Positions 51,873-61,486 are shown, numbered from the stretch's first letter. The stretch: DNA of 64,000 nucleotides from an uncultured Kordia sp. (GCF_947489565.1 NZ_CANLEA010000008.1:62001-126000), one strand, 5' to 3'. Program-made: numbers and translations. The notes: generated by a model not told the origin, from the sequence alone.

Positions 51873-52805
51873 TTAAACTCTTTCATAGGTAATAAAAGAG
51901 AATTCGTAGTCGTGCTTGTCGTCTTTTTTATGGAACTTGTTTTTGATTTCTTTCCAATCTTTCATCTCAATTTCTGGAAAGTAGGTATCGCCTTCAAATT
52001 CGTGATGCACACGTGTCAACTCAATTTTTGTAGCAAATGGAATCGCTTGCTTGTAAATTTCGCCACCACCAATTACATACGGTTCTGCATCCGCAATTGT
52101 AGCAACACTTACTGCTTCTTTCATGGTGTGAACCACAATAACGCCTCGTGGTGCTTTGTAGTTTTTTTGTCGTGTAATGACAATATGTGTTCTGTTTGGA
52201 AGTGGTTTTGGGAAGCTTTCAAAGGTTTTGCGTCCCATGATAATATGATGTCCTGAGGTGAGTTTTTTAAAGCGTTTTAAATCGTTACTTAAGTGCCAAA
52301 TCAATTGATTGTCTTTTCCAATCACGTTATTTTCTGCGGCAGCGACAATAATCGTCAAACAACTACGATCAATAACTTCAGGCTCAGGCTCATTTGCCAA
52401 CTCAGCTTTCGCTTGCACTTCGGCAACCTTTGTTTCCTGATCTATAAATTTTTGTTTTAGAGTCGAGATGCGTTCTTCTTGTTGTGCCACTAAAGTTTCT
52501 AGCTGTTTGGCTTCCCATTCTTTCCCCATGAATTTATTCGTAACAAATACATCAAATACATGAAAAAGAAAGGCAAATAGCCATAAAAATACAGCCCAAA
52601 CAAACCATTTTGTGCCAAATAGTGTTACATCTTCTCCTAAACCTAATACCACATTGATAAGTACAAGCAATGCAGAGCCAATTACGAAAATCACAAAGTG
52701 GTAATACAGACGTTTTTTTTGCCTGATACGTTTTTGTGCAGTTTCAATAAGCGCTAATTGATCTTGATCGATTTGTGTAGTAGGTTGCTTTTTTTTACCG
52801 AACAT
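51873..52805 (-). CDS. folA: Dihydrofolate reductase with N-terminal 2TM membrane domain
   Basis: The 310-residue protein has two membrane helices (about 36-55 and 66-86), a coiled coil (about 95-135) and a complete dihydrofolate reductase domain from about residue 148 (LTIIVAAAENNVIGKDNQLIWHLSND with catalytic D175, IIMGRKTFESF, VIGGGEIYKQ). No Met lies at the domain border, so this is a true fusion rather than a wrong start. DHFR regenerates tetrahydrofolate, and thyA lies 2.3 kb away in the same direction. The membrane part resembles the 2TM domain found in Bacteroidota sensor proteins. Confidence 0.85.
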   Translation of the reverse strand: MFGKKKQPTTQIDQDQLALIETAQKRIRQKKRLYYHFVIFVIGSALLVLINVVLGLGEDVTLFGTKWFVWAVFLWLFAFLFHVFDVFVTNKFMGKEWEAKQLETLVAQQEERISTLKQKFIDQETKVAEVQAKAELANEPEPEVIDRSCLTIIVAAAENNVIGKDNQLIWHLSNDLKRFKKLTSGHHIIMGRKTFESFPKPLPNRTHIVITRQKNYKAPRGVIVVHTMKEAVSVATIADAEPYVIGGGEIYKQAIPFATKIELTRVHHEFEGDTYFPEIEMKDWKEIKNKFHKKDDKHDYEFSFITYERV

Positions 52806-52822
52806 GTATGTAGGTTTGTTTA

Positions 52823-53305
52823 CTAGTTTTTAACGGCGTTTCTAAGCAATCTATCCGCTTGAAGCGTTACTGCATATGAAACATCAACATTGGTTCCTTT
52901 GTGTGTGCCACGAGAAAAAGAAGGTAATGTTTTTACAATTTTTACAATTTCTTTTTTCAAAGTTGCATTGTTGGTACGAACACCTACATTTTCTACAGCT
53001 CCTTGTTTGTTTACTATGAAACGAATATATACACTGTTATCTTTAGTATCATTAGGAATAGTACGTGCGATATCTTTGTTAAAAGCATTTTGGATGAATG
53101 CTTCAATCTTATCTGAAGTACATTTATTTTTTTGTTGAACTGAACCTGCATTTTCACAACCTGATAGTTGTGGAGCATTGTCCATTACTGAAAAGTTAAT
53201 TGTCCCATTTGGAGAAACTTTTGGCGTAGACATATCAGTAGCATTTTGAGCAAAACCAAATTGAACAGCTAAGCAAACGAATGCAGGAATAATAAATTTT
53301 TTCAT
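52823..53305 (-). CDS. Secreted TonB C-terminal-like domain protein
   Basis: The ATG at 53305 gives 160 residues with signal peptide MKKFIIPAFVCLAVQFGFAQ. The ATG at 53398 would add 31 residues ahead of that signal and is unlikely. The C-terminal half (VYIRFIVNKQGAVENVGVRTNNATLKKEIVKIVKTLPSF) matches TonB-like C-terminal domains, which in Bacteroidota often occur without the membrane anchor. There is no proline-rich spanning region, so it is not a classical TonB. Confidence 0.75.
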   Translation of the reverse strand: MKKFIIPAFVCLAVQFGFAQNATDMSTPKVSPNGTINFSVMDNAPQLSGCENAGSVQQKNKCTSDKIEAFIQNAFNKDIARTIPNDTKDNSVYIRFIVNKQGAVENVGVRTNNATLKKEIVKIVKTLPSFSRGTHKGTNVDVSYAVTLQADRLLRNAVKN

Positions 53306-53653
53306 TTTGACATTTTTTTGATGATATAAATATACTTTTCTTTTTTGAATAGTACATTCTGTTCGTATGAAAAGATGCAGATTTACCATGAAATGCACTT
53401 TTTTTAGACGAATGAAATTGATAGTGTGCCTGAAAGACTCAAAAAATTACGCAATCGATATCGTTGAAAACCAGTAGAAAAGAGTGTTAAAAAAGGGTTG
53501 TCAATCTTTTAATTTAAAGCTGTATTTTTTTCATTTTGTATGATTTTAAAAGGCTTTTTTTAATAAAATGATAATTCTTACATCTTTGTGAATTCTTTCA
53601 TTTGTTTCCCAAAAATTCTTATATACATTTGAGTTTATTAAACACTTGAAATT

Positions 53654-53950
53654 ATGGCAATTAAAAAACAATATTTAAAAAGTAAACCACTTTGTAAAGT
53701 GACGTTTAGTGTGGCTGCTAAAGAAGCAGAAACAGTTTCTGTAGTAGGAAATTTTAATGAATGGAATTCAGAAGCAACTAGCTTAAAGAAATTAAAAAAC
53801 GGAACGTTTAAAGGAACTGTCGATTTAGCAAAAGATGCTGAATATGAGTTTCGTTATGTCGTAGATGGAATTTACACAAACGATGAAGCAGCAGACGCCT
53901 ATAAATGGAATGATTTTGCAGCTGCAGAAAACGGAGTTTTGAGTTTATAA
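53654..53950 (+). CDS. Small glycogen-binding (CBM48/E-set) protein
   Basis: The 98-residue protein is essentially one isoamylase-early-set/AMPK glycogen-binding domain: VTFSVAAKEAETVSVVGNFNEWNSEATSLKKLKNGTFKG, FRYVVDG and a terminal WNDF. Such domains bind glycogen or starch. Standing alone it may be a regulatory or carrier protein for storage polysaccharide. Confidence 0.85.
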   Translation: MAIKKQYLKSKPLCKVTFSVAAKEAETVSVVGNFNEWNSEATSLKKLKNGTFKGTVDLAKDAEYEFRYVVDGIYTNDEAADAYKWNDFAAAENGVLSL

Positions 53951-53968
53951 TTAGGATTTAACTTTATA

Positions 53969-54004
53969 AAAAAGCTTTCTATATTTGGTAGAGAGCTTTT
54001 TTGT
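53969..54004 (+). terminator. Terminator between the CBM48 gene and the GNAT gene
   Basis: AAAGCTTTCT pairs with AGAGAGCTTT (one mismatch) around TATTTGGT and is followed by T residues. The convergent GNAT gene ends at 54008. Confidence 0.75.
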
Positions 54005-54007
54005 TTT

Positions 54008-54601
54008 TTACAACTTCTTCAACAACTCACGTTTTACACGGCTAAACCATTCGTATCGAAGAATACTCAGTACAATGCTATCACGTCTGCCATCAGGAGA
54101 AGCGCAATTGCTTCGTAATACACCTTCTTCGGTACAACCAATACTTTTCATTGCAGCAATGCTTCGTTTATTTTTATTATCGGCTCTGAATTCTACACGC
54201 TGTACTTTCATGTGTTCGAAAGCAAATTGAAGCATCAAAAATTTACTGTTTTTATTCAAGCCTGTACCTTGAAAATCTTTTCCGTACCAAGTGTATCCTA
54301 ACGAAACTGTTTGATGTTTTTGCTGAAAATCATAAAATCGTGTGGCACCTGCAATGGTATTAAAACGCTTGTCATATACTATAAATGGATAGGCTTCTTC
54401 TTCCGCTCTTGCTTCTATTGCCATGGTGATATATTTTCGCAAACCATCTTCTCCATGCGCTGGAGTTAACGAATATTTCCACAATTCAGGTTCGTTGATC
54501 GAATAGGCTAATAAATGCTTAAAATCGTCTGCTTGTAACGGTCGTAATTGCACAAAACCGTTGTCTAATATGTAATTTTTTTTGAAGTCTAGTAAAATCA
54601 T
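54008..54601 (-). CDS. GNAT-family N-acetyltransferase (RimJ/RimL-like)
   Basis: The 197-residue protein has the RimL-type N-terminus (LRPLQADDFKHLLAYSINEPELWKYSL), the acetyl-CoA-binding LGYTWYGKDFQGTGLNKN (Q/RxxGxG/A-like loop) and the ADNKNKRSIAAMKSIGC segment. The substrate is unknown. Its ATG overlaps the stop of the hydrolase gene by 4 bp (ATGA). Confidence 0.88.
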   Translation of the reverse strand: MILLDFKKNYILDNGFVQLRPLQADDFKHLLAYSINEPELWKYSLTPAHGEDGLRKYITMAIEARAEEEAYPFIVYDKRFNTIAGATRFYDFQQKHQTVSLGYTWYGKDFQGTGLNKNSKFLMLQFAFEHMKVQRVEFRADNKNKRSIAAMKSIGCTEEGVLRSNCASPDGRRDSIVLSILRYEWFSRVKRELLKKL

Positions 54602-55134
54602 GAATATTGAATTCTCTGGATTATTTTTTTGCAGACTACATCTGCAATTTTTTCTTTCCGATACATTTCATGTGCTTCATTATTGCATAACTGAATGTTT
54701 TCGCTTCCTATTAAAGTATTCCAGCCTTGTGATGGTTTATAGCGATCATTCATTCCAAAATATAATTGAATTGGAATCGCTAGAATTGTGTTTTCATAAC
54801 GTAAGCGTGTAGCAGAAACAGCGTGAAATGATATTAAAGGTAACCCTAGTAATGCAGCTTTCCAAGCAATTATTCCTCCAATACTAAAAGAAAGTACGTG
54901 AAAAGGTTGTTTTTCTAATTGAATTAGTTTTTGAACAGCTGTTTCAATTCCAAAAGTGATGAATTGTCGATGTAAATCTTCTTGAGAATAGGTGCTAATA
55001 TCTATATTTCCTAGGTCACAACAGTCATAATATTGAATGTCAAAAATGCCCGTTAGTTTATCTTCATATAAGCGAACCCAATCCGATTTTTGTTTTCCCC
55101 ATAAATCAGATAATATGATGAGTCGTGGAAGCAT
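54598..55134 (-). CDS. Alpha/beta hydrolase fold protein
   Basis: The 178-residue protein is short for the fold. The nucleophile elbow is FSIGG (Ser near residue 104), a late Asp is in YFGMNDRYKPS and a His in EAHEMYRK. These fit a small hydrolase. It lies between thyA and the GNAT gene with 5-bp and overlapping junctions, so all three are one transcript. The substrate is unknown. Confidence 0.75.
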   Translation of the reverse strand: MLPRLIILSDLWGKQKSDWVRLYEDKLTGIFDIQYYDCCDLGNIDISTYSQEDLHRQFITFGIETAVQKLIQLEKQPFHVLSFSIGGIIAWKAALLGLPLISFHAVSATRLRYENTILAIPIQLYFGMNDRYKPSQGWNTLIGSENIQLCNNEAHEMYRKEKIADVVCKKIIQRIQYS

Positions 55135-55139
55135 ACAAA

Positions 55140-55964
55140 TTAAATCGCTACAGCACCTTTAATATGTGGATGATGTTGATAATTCACCAATTCGAAATCT
55201 TCAAAAGTAAAGTCAAAAATACTGTTGATTTCCGGATTTATTTTCATGGTTGGAAGCGGATATGGTTCACGCGTTAATTGCAATTCTACTTGCTCAAAAT
55301 GATTGCTGTAAATATGTGCATCACCAAAAGTATGAACAAAATCTCCGTATTCGTAACCACAAACTTGCGCCATCATCATAGTTAATAATGCATACGAAGC
55401 AATATTAAAAGGAACACCTAAAAAGACATCGGCACTTCGTTGGTATAACTGACATGATAATTTTCCATCGGCTACATAAAACTGAAAAAATGCATGACAT
55501 GGAGGTAAGGCAGCTTTTCCATTGGCTACATTTTCACTAAATGAAACTTTAGTGTTAGGTAACACACTTGGATTCCATGCAGAAACCAACATACGTCTAC
55601 TGTTCGGATTGTTTTTTAAAGTTTCAATCACTTCTGAGAGTTGATCAATACTTTCGCTATTCCAATTGCGCCATTGATGTCCGTATACAGGACCTAAATC
55701 GCCATTTTCGTCCGCCCATTCATTCCAAATGCGCACACCGTTTTCTTGTAAATACTTAACATTCGTATCTCCTTTAATAAACCACAACAATTCATGTACA
55801 ATTGATTTTAAGTGTAGTTTTTTAGTCGTCACCATCGGAAAACCTTCGCTGAGATCAAAACGCATTTGATAACCAAACACACTTTTTGTTCCAGTTCCTG
55901 TACGATCTCCTTTTTCATTTCCGTGTTCTAATACATGTTTTACAAGATCTAAATACTGTCTCAT
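55140..55964 (-). CDS. thyA: Thymidylate synthase
   Basis: The 274-residue enzyme has the catalytic Cys C156 in [22 protein letters not shown] near the N-terminus, the phosphate-binding [12 protein letters not shown] and the folate-site [10 protein letters not shown]. It converts dUMP to dTMP and yields dihydrofolate, which the folA-like product at 51873 recycles. The length is normal. Confidence 0.97.
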   Translation of the reverse strand: MRQYLDLVKHVLEHGNEKGDRTGTGTKSVFGYQMRFDLSEGFPMVTTKKLHLKSIVHELLWFIKGDTNVKYLQENGVRIWNEWADENGDLGPVYGHQWRNWNSESIDQLSEVIETLKNNPNSRRMLVSAWNPSVLPNTKVSFSENVANGKAALPPCHAFFQFYVADGKLSCQLYQRSADVFLGVPFNIASYALLTMMMAQVCGYEYGDFVHTFGDAHIYSNHFEQVELQLTREPYPLPTMKINPEINSIFDFTFEDFELVNYQHHPHIKGAVAI

Positions 55965-56081
55965 GATGATTTCTGTTTTATAGTGATGCGATACAATTTT
56001 GTAGTGAACTAATCTTGACTTTTTCTATTTCCTAAAAAAATGACACAAAAGTCAAGATTAGTTCGGCTCGTAAAAATAAAA

Positions 56082-56112
56082 AAAACGCTTCGATTCTACA
56101 CCAAAGCGTTTG
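56082..56112 (-). terminator. Terminator of the nucleoside transporter gene
   Basis: AAACGCTT and AAGCGTTT form the stem on the minus strand and are followed by a long T run, starting about 30 bp after the stop at 56141. Confidence 0.8.
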
Positions 56113-56140
56113 TATTTTATCAATATGTTATTAACTATAA

Positions 56141-57859
56141 TTAGCCAATTAACATTCCTGCAATTGTTGCTGATATTAAAGAAGCTATTGTTCCTCCAAT
56201 TAAGGCTTTCATTCCAAATTCAGACAAGGTTTTACGCTTTCCTGGTGCTAAGGAACCAATTCCTCCAATTTGTATTCCAATTGAAGCAAAATTGGCAAAT
56301 CCACACAACATATACGTCGCCATGATAATAGATTTATCATATGTTAAATGAGAAGCATTAGCGGCGTCTTTTAAATCTGCTAATTGAATATAACCGATGA
56401 ATTCACTGGCGGCTAATTTTACTCCTAATAGTTGTCCCATTTGCATAATATCTTCATAAGCAACACCAATTAACCACATTAAAGGAGCGAAAATTGTTCC
56501 CAATATAGCTTCAAGTGAGAATTTAGAATATACTGTATTAGCTTCCATCCAAGCATTCAGTGTTGTTACATCGCCAACCCAGCCTAGAATACCATTAATC
56601 ATTGCAATAAATGCTACAAAAACTAATAACATGGCACCCACATTTACAGCAAGTTTCAATCCTTCCGTCGTACCATTAGCAATGGCATCTAAAATATTAG
56701 AACCAATTTTTTCTTGTGATACTTTAACATCATTATTGATTTTTTCTGTTTGTGGATATAATATTTTAGAAATAACAATTGCTCCAGGCGCTGCCATTAC
56801 AGAAGCTGCTAATAAATGTTTTGCATATACAAGTTGTAAGTCAGGATCATCGCCACCTAAAAAGCCAATATAAGCAGCCAATACTGCTCCAGCAACGGTA
56901 GCCATTCCACCAACCATGACAAGTAAAATTTCTGAACGTGTCATTTTCTCTAAGTATGCTTTTATCAATAAGGGAGCTTCGGTTTGTCCTAAAAAGATAT
57001 TTCCTGCAACAGATAAACTTTCTGCTCCAGAAATTCCTAAAACTTTAGTCAATACCCAAGCCATTCCTTTTACAATTTTTTGAATAATTCCTAAGTAGAA
57101 TAAAACAGAAGTTAAGGCGGAGAAGAAGATGATGGTTGGTAATACTTGAAACGCAAATATGAACCCGAAAGAATCAACATTCATCATACCTCCAAATAAG
57201 AATTCACTTCCTGCTTGTGTATAGTTAAGTATTTCAATAAAAAGTTTACCAATGGCTTCAAAAGCATTTTTGACAGCATCAACTTTTAAAACGCCAATAG
57301 CAATTATCAATTGCAAAGCAAGACCTATTCCGACAGTTTTCCAATTGATAGCTTTTCGATTACTACTAAATAAAAATGCAATGATTATTAAGACTAACAT
57401 TCCTATGATTCCACGAATCAAACTGTTAGTACTAAATCCTTCACTAGGTTTTATTTCACTTTTCTGTACGTTAGTAGTTGCAACTACTTCTTCTTTTTCT
57501 TTTCTTTTTGTAAAATGATAAGAAACTTCTTTTTCTTTAAAAACTAAGGTAGAATCTGTAAGCGAAGTAATTTTATATTTACGAATGGTATCATTGGGTT
57601 GATTGTAATAAAAAACCAATAAGTTATTCTGATAAATATAATCTCCGCTAGCTTTTAAGTTGTTCTTTGCTGCAAGTTGATAGTGAAATTCTCCTGCTTG
57701 CAAGGTAAGTTTGTCGGCATCGCTTATTGGAATGTTATTTTCAGTTTGAGCGTTTTGTATGCTGCTAAAATTCCATGTTCCATCGATTGCAGTATCTTGG
57801 GCGCTTACATTAAAAAGCACACAAAACACTGTAATAATACTTGCTACAAATTTCTGCAT
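56141..57859 (-). CDS. NupC-type nucleoside transporter with N-terminal secreted domain
   Basis: The 572-residue protein has a concentrative nucleoside transporter core (from about residue 145, with FAFQVLPTIIFFSALTSVLFYLGIIQKI, GQTEAPLLIKAYL and an NFASIGIQIGGIGSLAP segment). In front is an extra domain of about 120 residues with a signal peptide (MQKFVASIITVFCVLFNVSA) and a lipocalin-like barrel pattern (GTWNFSSIQNAQ, GDYIYQNNLLVFYY). The extra domain would face the periplasm. Such transporters import nucleosides with Na+ or H+. The fusion is uncommon outside the phylum. Confidence 0.88.
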   Translation of the reverse strand: MQKFVASIITVFCVLFNVSAQDTAIDGTWNFSSIQNAQTENNIPISDADKLTLQAGEFHYQLAAKNNLKASGDYIYQNNLLVFYYNQPNDTIRKYKITSLTDSTLVFKEKEVSYHFTKRKEKEEVVATTNVQKSEIKPSEGFSTNSLIRGIIGMLVLIIIAFLFSSNRKAINWKTVGIGLALQLIIAIGVLKVDAVKNAFEAIGKLFIEILNYTQAGSEFLFGGMMNVDSFGFIFAFQVLPTIIFFSALTSVLFYLGIIQKIVKGMAWVLTKVLGISGAESLSVAGNIFLGQTEAPLLIKAYLEKMTRSEILLVMVGGMATVAGAVLAAYIGFLGGDDPDLQLVYAKHLLAASVMAAPGAIVISKILYPQTEKINNDVKVSQEKIGSNILDAIANGTTEGLKLAVNVGAMLLVFVAFIAMINGILGWVGDVTTLNAWMEANTVYSKFSLEAILGTIFAPLMWLIGVAYEDIMQMGQLLGVKLAASEFIGYIQLADLKDAANASHLTYDKSIIMATYMLCGFANFASIGIQIGGIGSLAPGKRKTLSEFGMKALIGGTIASLISATIAGMLIG

Positions 57860-57871
57860 TGAATAGGTGTT

Positions 57872-58537
57872 TTATTTTTTGTCTTCTCTGTTAGAGATTT
57901 CATCTCGAAGTCTGGCTGCCTTTTCATAATCCTCATCCGCCACAGCGCCATCTAACATATTATATAACTCTTGAAGCGATAATGTTTTTAAGGTATTATC
58001 TGTTGAGGTTTCTACTGTATCCAAATCTTCATCATCGTCTGTAAACAATTCGTCTACTACGATGCTTTCTTTTTCGTTTTCTTCATCCTCTTCCTTTGAG
58101 GTTAATTTTAAGAAGATTCCCGCTTTGTCTAAGATGGTTTTGTATGTAAAAATGGGTGCGTCAAAGCGAAGTGCCAAAGCAATAGCATCGGAAGTACGTG
58201 CATCGATAATTTCTTCAATTTTATCACGTTCACAAATAATGCTTGAATAAAATACACCGTCTACAAGTTTGTGAATAATAACTTGCTTGACAACCACGTC
58301 AAATCGATCTGCAAAATTTTTGAAAAGATCGTGTGTTAGTGGTCGTGGTGGTTTGATCTCTTTTTCAAGAGCTATGGCAATTGATTGTGCTTCAAAAGCG
58401 CCAATTACAATTGGTAGTTTTCGGTCTCCATCAACTTCATTCAAGATTAACGCGTAGGCTCCGTTCTGCGTTTGGCTGTATGAAATTCCTTTTATATTTA
58501 GTTTTACTAAACTCATTTGTCTCTGAAATGCATTCAC
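57872..58537 (-). CDS. Bifunctional nuclease domain (DUF151) protein with UVR motif
   Basis: The 221-residue protein has the bifunctional nuclease domain (about 8-140, IVIGAFEAQSIAIALEKEIKPPRPLTHDLF and RTSDAIALALRFDAPIF) followed by an acidic linker and a C-terminal UvrB/UvrC motif (about 185-220, ELYNMLDGAVADEDYEKAARLRDEI). Members cut DNA or RNA in vitro; the cellular role is unclear. The gene is 12 bp upstream of the transporter on the same strand. Confidence 0.9.
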   Translation of the reverse strand: MNAFQRQMSLVKLNIKGISYSQTQNGAYALILNEVDGDRKLPIVIGAFEAQSIAIALEKEIKPPRPLTHDLFKNFADRFDVVVKQVIIHKLVDGVFYSSIICERDKIEEIIDARTSDAIALALRFDAPIFTYKTILDKAGIFLKLTSKEEDEENEKESIVVDELFTDDDEDLDTVETSTDNTLKTLSLQELYNMLDGAVADEDYEKAARLRDEISNREDKK

Positions 58538-58542
58538 ATAAA

Positions 58543-58583
58543 AAAAGGCTGTCTAAAAAGGGATTCCCAATTTTAGACAGCCC
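58543..58583 (-). terminator. Terminator of the etfBA operon
   Basis: GGCTGTCTAAAA and TTTTAGACAGCC form a perfect 12-bp stem on the minus strand, followed by a seven-T run. It separates etfA from the next gene. Confidence 0.92.
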
Positions 58584-58608
58584 TTAGTTGGGCACAATTT
58601 AACAAAAA

Positions 58609-59577
58609 TTATGCGTTATTCGCTTTAAATTCTTTCAATTTTTCAATTAGCTGTGGAACTACTTCAAAAGCATCTCCTACAACACCGTAATCAGCAGCTT
58701 TAAAGAAAGGAGCTTCTGGATCTGTGTTGATGACAACTTTTACTTTAGAAGCGTTGATTCCAGCTAAATGCTGAATAGCTCCAGAGATTCCAATAGCAAT
58801 GTACAAGTTAGATGCAACAGGCTTTCCTGTTTGTCCAACGTGCTCACCATGAGGTCTCCATCCTAAGTCAGAAACTGGTTTTGAACATGCGGTTGCAGCG
58901 CCTAAAACGTCTGCTAATTCTTCCACCATTCCCCAGTTTTCAGGACCTTTTAATCCTCTACCAGCAGAAACAACAACATCTGCATCTGCAATAGTTACTT
59001 TTCCAGTTACTTTATCAACTGAATCTACTTTTACACCAAATAATGAATCGTCTAAATTTGGAGCGAAAGCTTCCGCAGCAGCGGCACCTGAATTTTCAAC
59101 CAATCCGAATGCATTGTTAGAAACACCCACAACTTTTACATCAGAGTTAATTTCTGTCATGTTGAATGCTTTGTTTGTAAAAGCAGTTCTTTTTACGGTA
59201 AATGGACTTGTACTTGTTGGAGCGGCAACTACGTTAGAAGCGTATCCTGCTTCTAAGTTTACGGCTAAAATTGGTGCTAATGTTTTGCTATCTGCACTTG
59301 AACTCACGATGACTACTTTTGCATCTTCGTTGGCAGCAGCTTGGTGTAAAGTAGCAGCATAAGCTTTAGCGTTAAAATCTTTAAGTGCATCGGCAGATAC
59401 ATTTAATACTTTATCAACTCCATAATTTCCTAACTCAGCAGTATTGTCTGCATTAATGGCAACAGCCGTTACGGTTGTACCTAATTGATTTGCAACTTCT
59501 TTTGCATATGAAGCAACTTCAAAAGCTGCTTTTTTAAATTTTCCTTGATCTGATTCTGTATATACTAAAACTGACAT
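58609..59577 (-). CDS. etfA: Electron transfer flavoprotein alpha subunit
   Basis: The 322-residue protein has an N-terminal Rossmann-like half and a C-terminal FAD-binding half with SAGRGLKGPENWG, GATRPV-like ACSKPVSDLGWRPHGEHVGQTGKPV, and YIAIGISGAIQHLAGI. It carries electrons from acyl-CoA and other dehydrogenases to ETF:quinone oxidoreductase. It follows etfB by 45 bp. Confidence 0.96.
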   Translation of the reverse strand: MSVLVYTESDQGKFKKAAFEVASYAKEVANQLGTTVTAVAINADNTAELGNYGVDKVLNVSADALKDFNAKAYAATLHQAAANEDAKVVIVSSSADSKTLAPILAVNLEAGYASNVVAAPTSTSPFTVKRTAFTNKAFNMTEINSDVKVVGVSNNAFGLVENSGAAAAEAFAPNLDDSLFGVKVDSVDKVTGKVTIADADVVVSAGRGLKGPENWGMVEELADVLGAATACSKPVSDLGWRPHGEHVGQTGKPVASNLYIAIGISGAIQHLAGINASKVKVVINTDPEAPFFKAADYGVVGDAFEVVPQLIEKLKEFKANNA

Positions 59578-59622
59578 AATTTTTTCTTTAAAAGATTAAA
59601 TAATTGAAACACTAAAAGATGA

Positions 59623-60369
59623 TTAAATTACTTTTGCTTCGTTGTGCAATAAGTCTATTAATTCATCAATGTTTCCTGCATCTACTAACTTTACAGCTCC
59701 TTTTGGTGCAGGTTTTTCAAATTTTACAGCCGAAGTTTCTTGAGCTGTATCAATAGCGTCAATTACAGTTAATGGTTTTTTACGAGCCATCATAATTCCT
59801 CTCATATTTGGAATACGAAGGTCGCTTTCTTCCACCAATCCTTTTTGTCCAGCAATTACTAATGGAAGTGCTGTTTTAGAAGTTTCTTTTCCACCATCAA
59901 TTTCACGCATTGCCGTTGCAGCAGTTCCTTCTACTTCAAGACTAATACAGTTATTAATAAAATTAGCGCTTGTTAATTCTGCTAACATTCCAGGAACCAT
60001 TCCTCCATTATAATCAATAGATTCTCTTCCTGCAATTACTAAATCGTATCCACCATCTTTTACTACGGCTGCTAATTGTTTTGCAACAAAAAATCCGTCA
60101 GTTGCTTCTGCATTTACACGGATTGCTTTGTCAGCTCCAATAGCTAAGGCTTTACGTAATGTTGGTTCAGTTTCTGCGCCTCCTACATTTACAACATCTA
60201 CAGATGCACCTTGTTTTTCTTTAAACCACATTGCACGCGTTAAACCAAACTCGTCATTTGGGTTAATTACAAATTGCACACCATTGGTATCAAATTTAGT
60301 ATCTCCTTCAGTAAAATTGATCTTTGAAGTGGTATCTGGTACATGACTAATACATACTAATATTTTCAT
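59623..60369 (-). CDS. etfB: Electron transfer flavoprotein beta subunit
   Basis: The 248-residue protein shows the ETF-beta features VDVVNVGG and ALAIGADKAIRV (AMP site), DLVIAGRESIDYNGGMVPGMLAE and a C-terminal RGIMMARKKPLTVID segment. It pairs with the etfA product. The two genes form the operon etfBA. Confidence 0.96.
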   Translation of the reverse strand: MKILVCISHVPDTTSKINFTEGDTKFDTNGVQFVINPNDEFGLTRAMWFKEKQGASVDVVNVGGAETEPTLRKALAIGADKAIRVNAEATDGFFVAKQLAAVVKDGGYDLVIAGRESIDYNGGMVPGMLAELTSANFINNCISLEVEGTAATAMREIDGGKETSKTALPLVIAGQKGLVEESDLRIPNMRGIMMARKKPLTVIDAIDTAQETSAVKFEKPAPKGAVKLVDAGNIDELIDLLHNEAKVI

Positions 60370-60563
60370 GGAATTTATATGTTTTGATTTGAAATTTAAA
60401 TTTTCGACGAATATACAGAATATTTCTCTAAAAATACTATGCGTGCATAATAAATTTTCATTATTGATGGTTTTTCTTCAATTTTTTTTAACTATCAATA
60501 ATTTTAAAGCGCTTTTGAGTATAATTTTTTATATTTTGTAATAAAAAACGCTAGTCTTCTTTT

Positions 60564-61448
60564 ATGAAAATTGTACACAGTTATTGGTCAAAACCTAGTT
60601 TACGTTCTGGTAATGCAACTGCTAAATATTTTGGAGGTTGGTTAATGCCCAAGTATTATTATTACAGTTGGGCGTATAGCTGTTTGCGCTTTCGAGAATA
60701 TTATGATGAGGTAGAACTTGTGACCGATAAAAACGGATACCATTTACTTATTGAAAAACTAAATTTGCCTTATACCAATGTGCGAGTGGTTTTGGATGAT
60801 TTGAATGAGTATTCAGGAAAATTGTGGGCAATAGGGAAATTACATACTTACAAGCTACAAGAAAAACCTTTTATTCATGCTGATGGCGATGTTTTTGTAT
60901 GGAAACGTTTTGAAGACGAATTGCTTTCCGCACCTTTAATTTCTCAAAATGAAGAGTTGAATTTTGTACAATATCAACGTGGCATTGAACAATTGAAAAC
61001 CTACTTTCAGCATATTCCGGAAATTATTTTAGAAGATATAGAGCAATATGAAGATACCATTGCTGCTAATGCAGGTATTTTTGGTGGTAATGATGTAGCT
61101 CTTTTTCATGAGTTTGTAGATATTGCTTTTGAATTTTTGGATAAAAATAAAGGAGTTGTTGATCATCCTGAGATTCACAGTTCAGCTTTTGCTATTATTT
61201 ATGAACAGTATTTATTTTCTTGTTTGGCGCGAAAAAAAAATGTAGAAGTTCAGTATTTGTTAAAGGGAGAAGAAACCGATTATAATTATATGAGTGCTAT
61301 TCAAAACAAACATAAAAACGTAAAGTACGCGCACATTATTGATATTCGAAAAAAGTTGTATTCGCATGTGCTAGAACTCGAACAGATGTTTAGAAATGAA
61401 TATCCTGAGTTTTATTTTCAAATAAATAGACGTCTTCGAAGTTTATAA
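60564..61448 (+). CDS. Glycosyltransferase-like protein
   Basis: The 294-residue protein has no signal peptide. It resembles a GT-A fold: a KIVHSYWSKP start, KLWAIGKLHTYKL and a DxD-type motif in HADGDVFVWKRF (D107 and D109). Similar proteins in Bacteroidota are mostly of unknown function and I recall them near natural-product genes, but cannot verify that here. It lies 39 bp from the end of a GG-leader peptide gene that runs toward it, and close to the LanC-like gene, so a role in decorating the peptide is possible. Confidence 0.65.
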   Translation: MKIVHSYWSKPSLRSGNATAKYFGGWLMPKYYYYSWAYSCLRFREYYDEVELVTDKNGYHLLIEKLNLPYTNVRVVLDDLNEYSGKLWAIGKLHTYKLQEKPFIHADGDVFVWKRFEDELLSAPLISQNEELNFVQYQRGIEQLKTYFQHIPEIILEDIEQYEDTIAANAGIFGGNDVALFHEFVDIAFEFLDKNKGVVDHPEIHSSAFAIIYEQYLFSCLARKKNVEVQYLLKGEETDYNYMSAIQNKHKNVKYAHIIDIRKKLYSHVLELEQMFRNEYPEFYFQINRRLRSL

Positions 61449-61449
61449 A

Positions 61450-61478
61450 TAAAAAAAGCTTCCTAAAAAGGAAGCTCT
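61450..61478 (-). terminator. Terminator of the GG-leader peptide at 61487
   Basis: AGCTTCC and GGAAGCT form a stem around TAAAAA and on the minus strand end in a T run, 10 bp after the peptide stop codon. Confidence 0.8.
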
Positions 61479-61486
61479 AATAGTTT

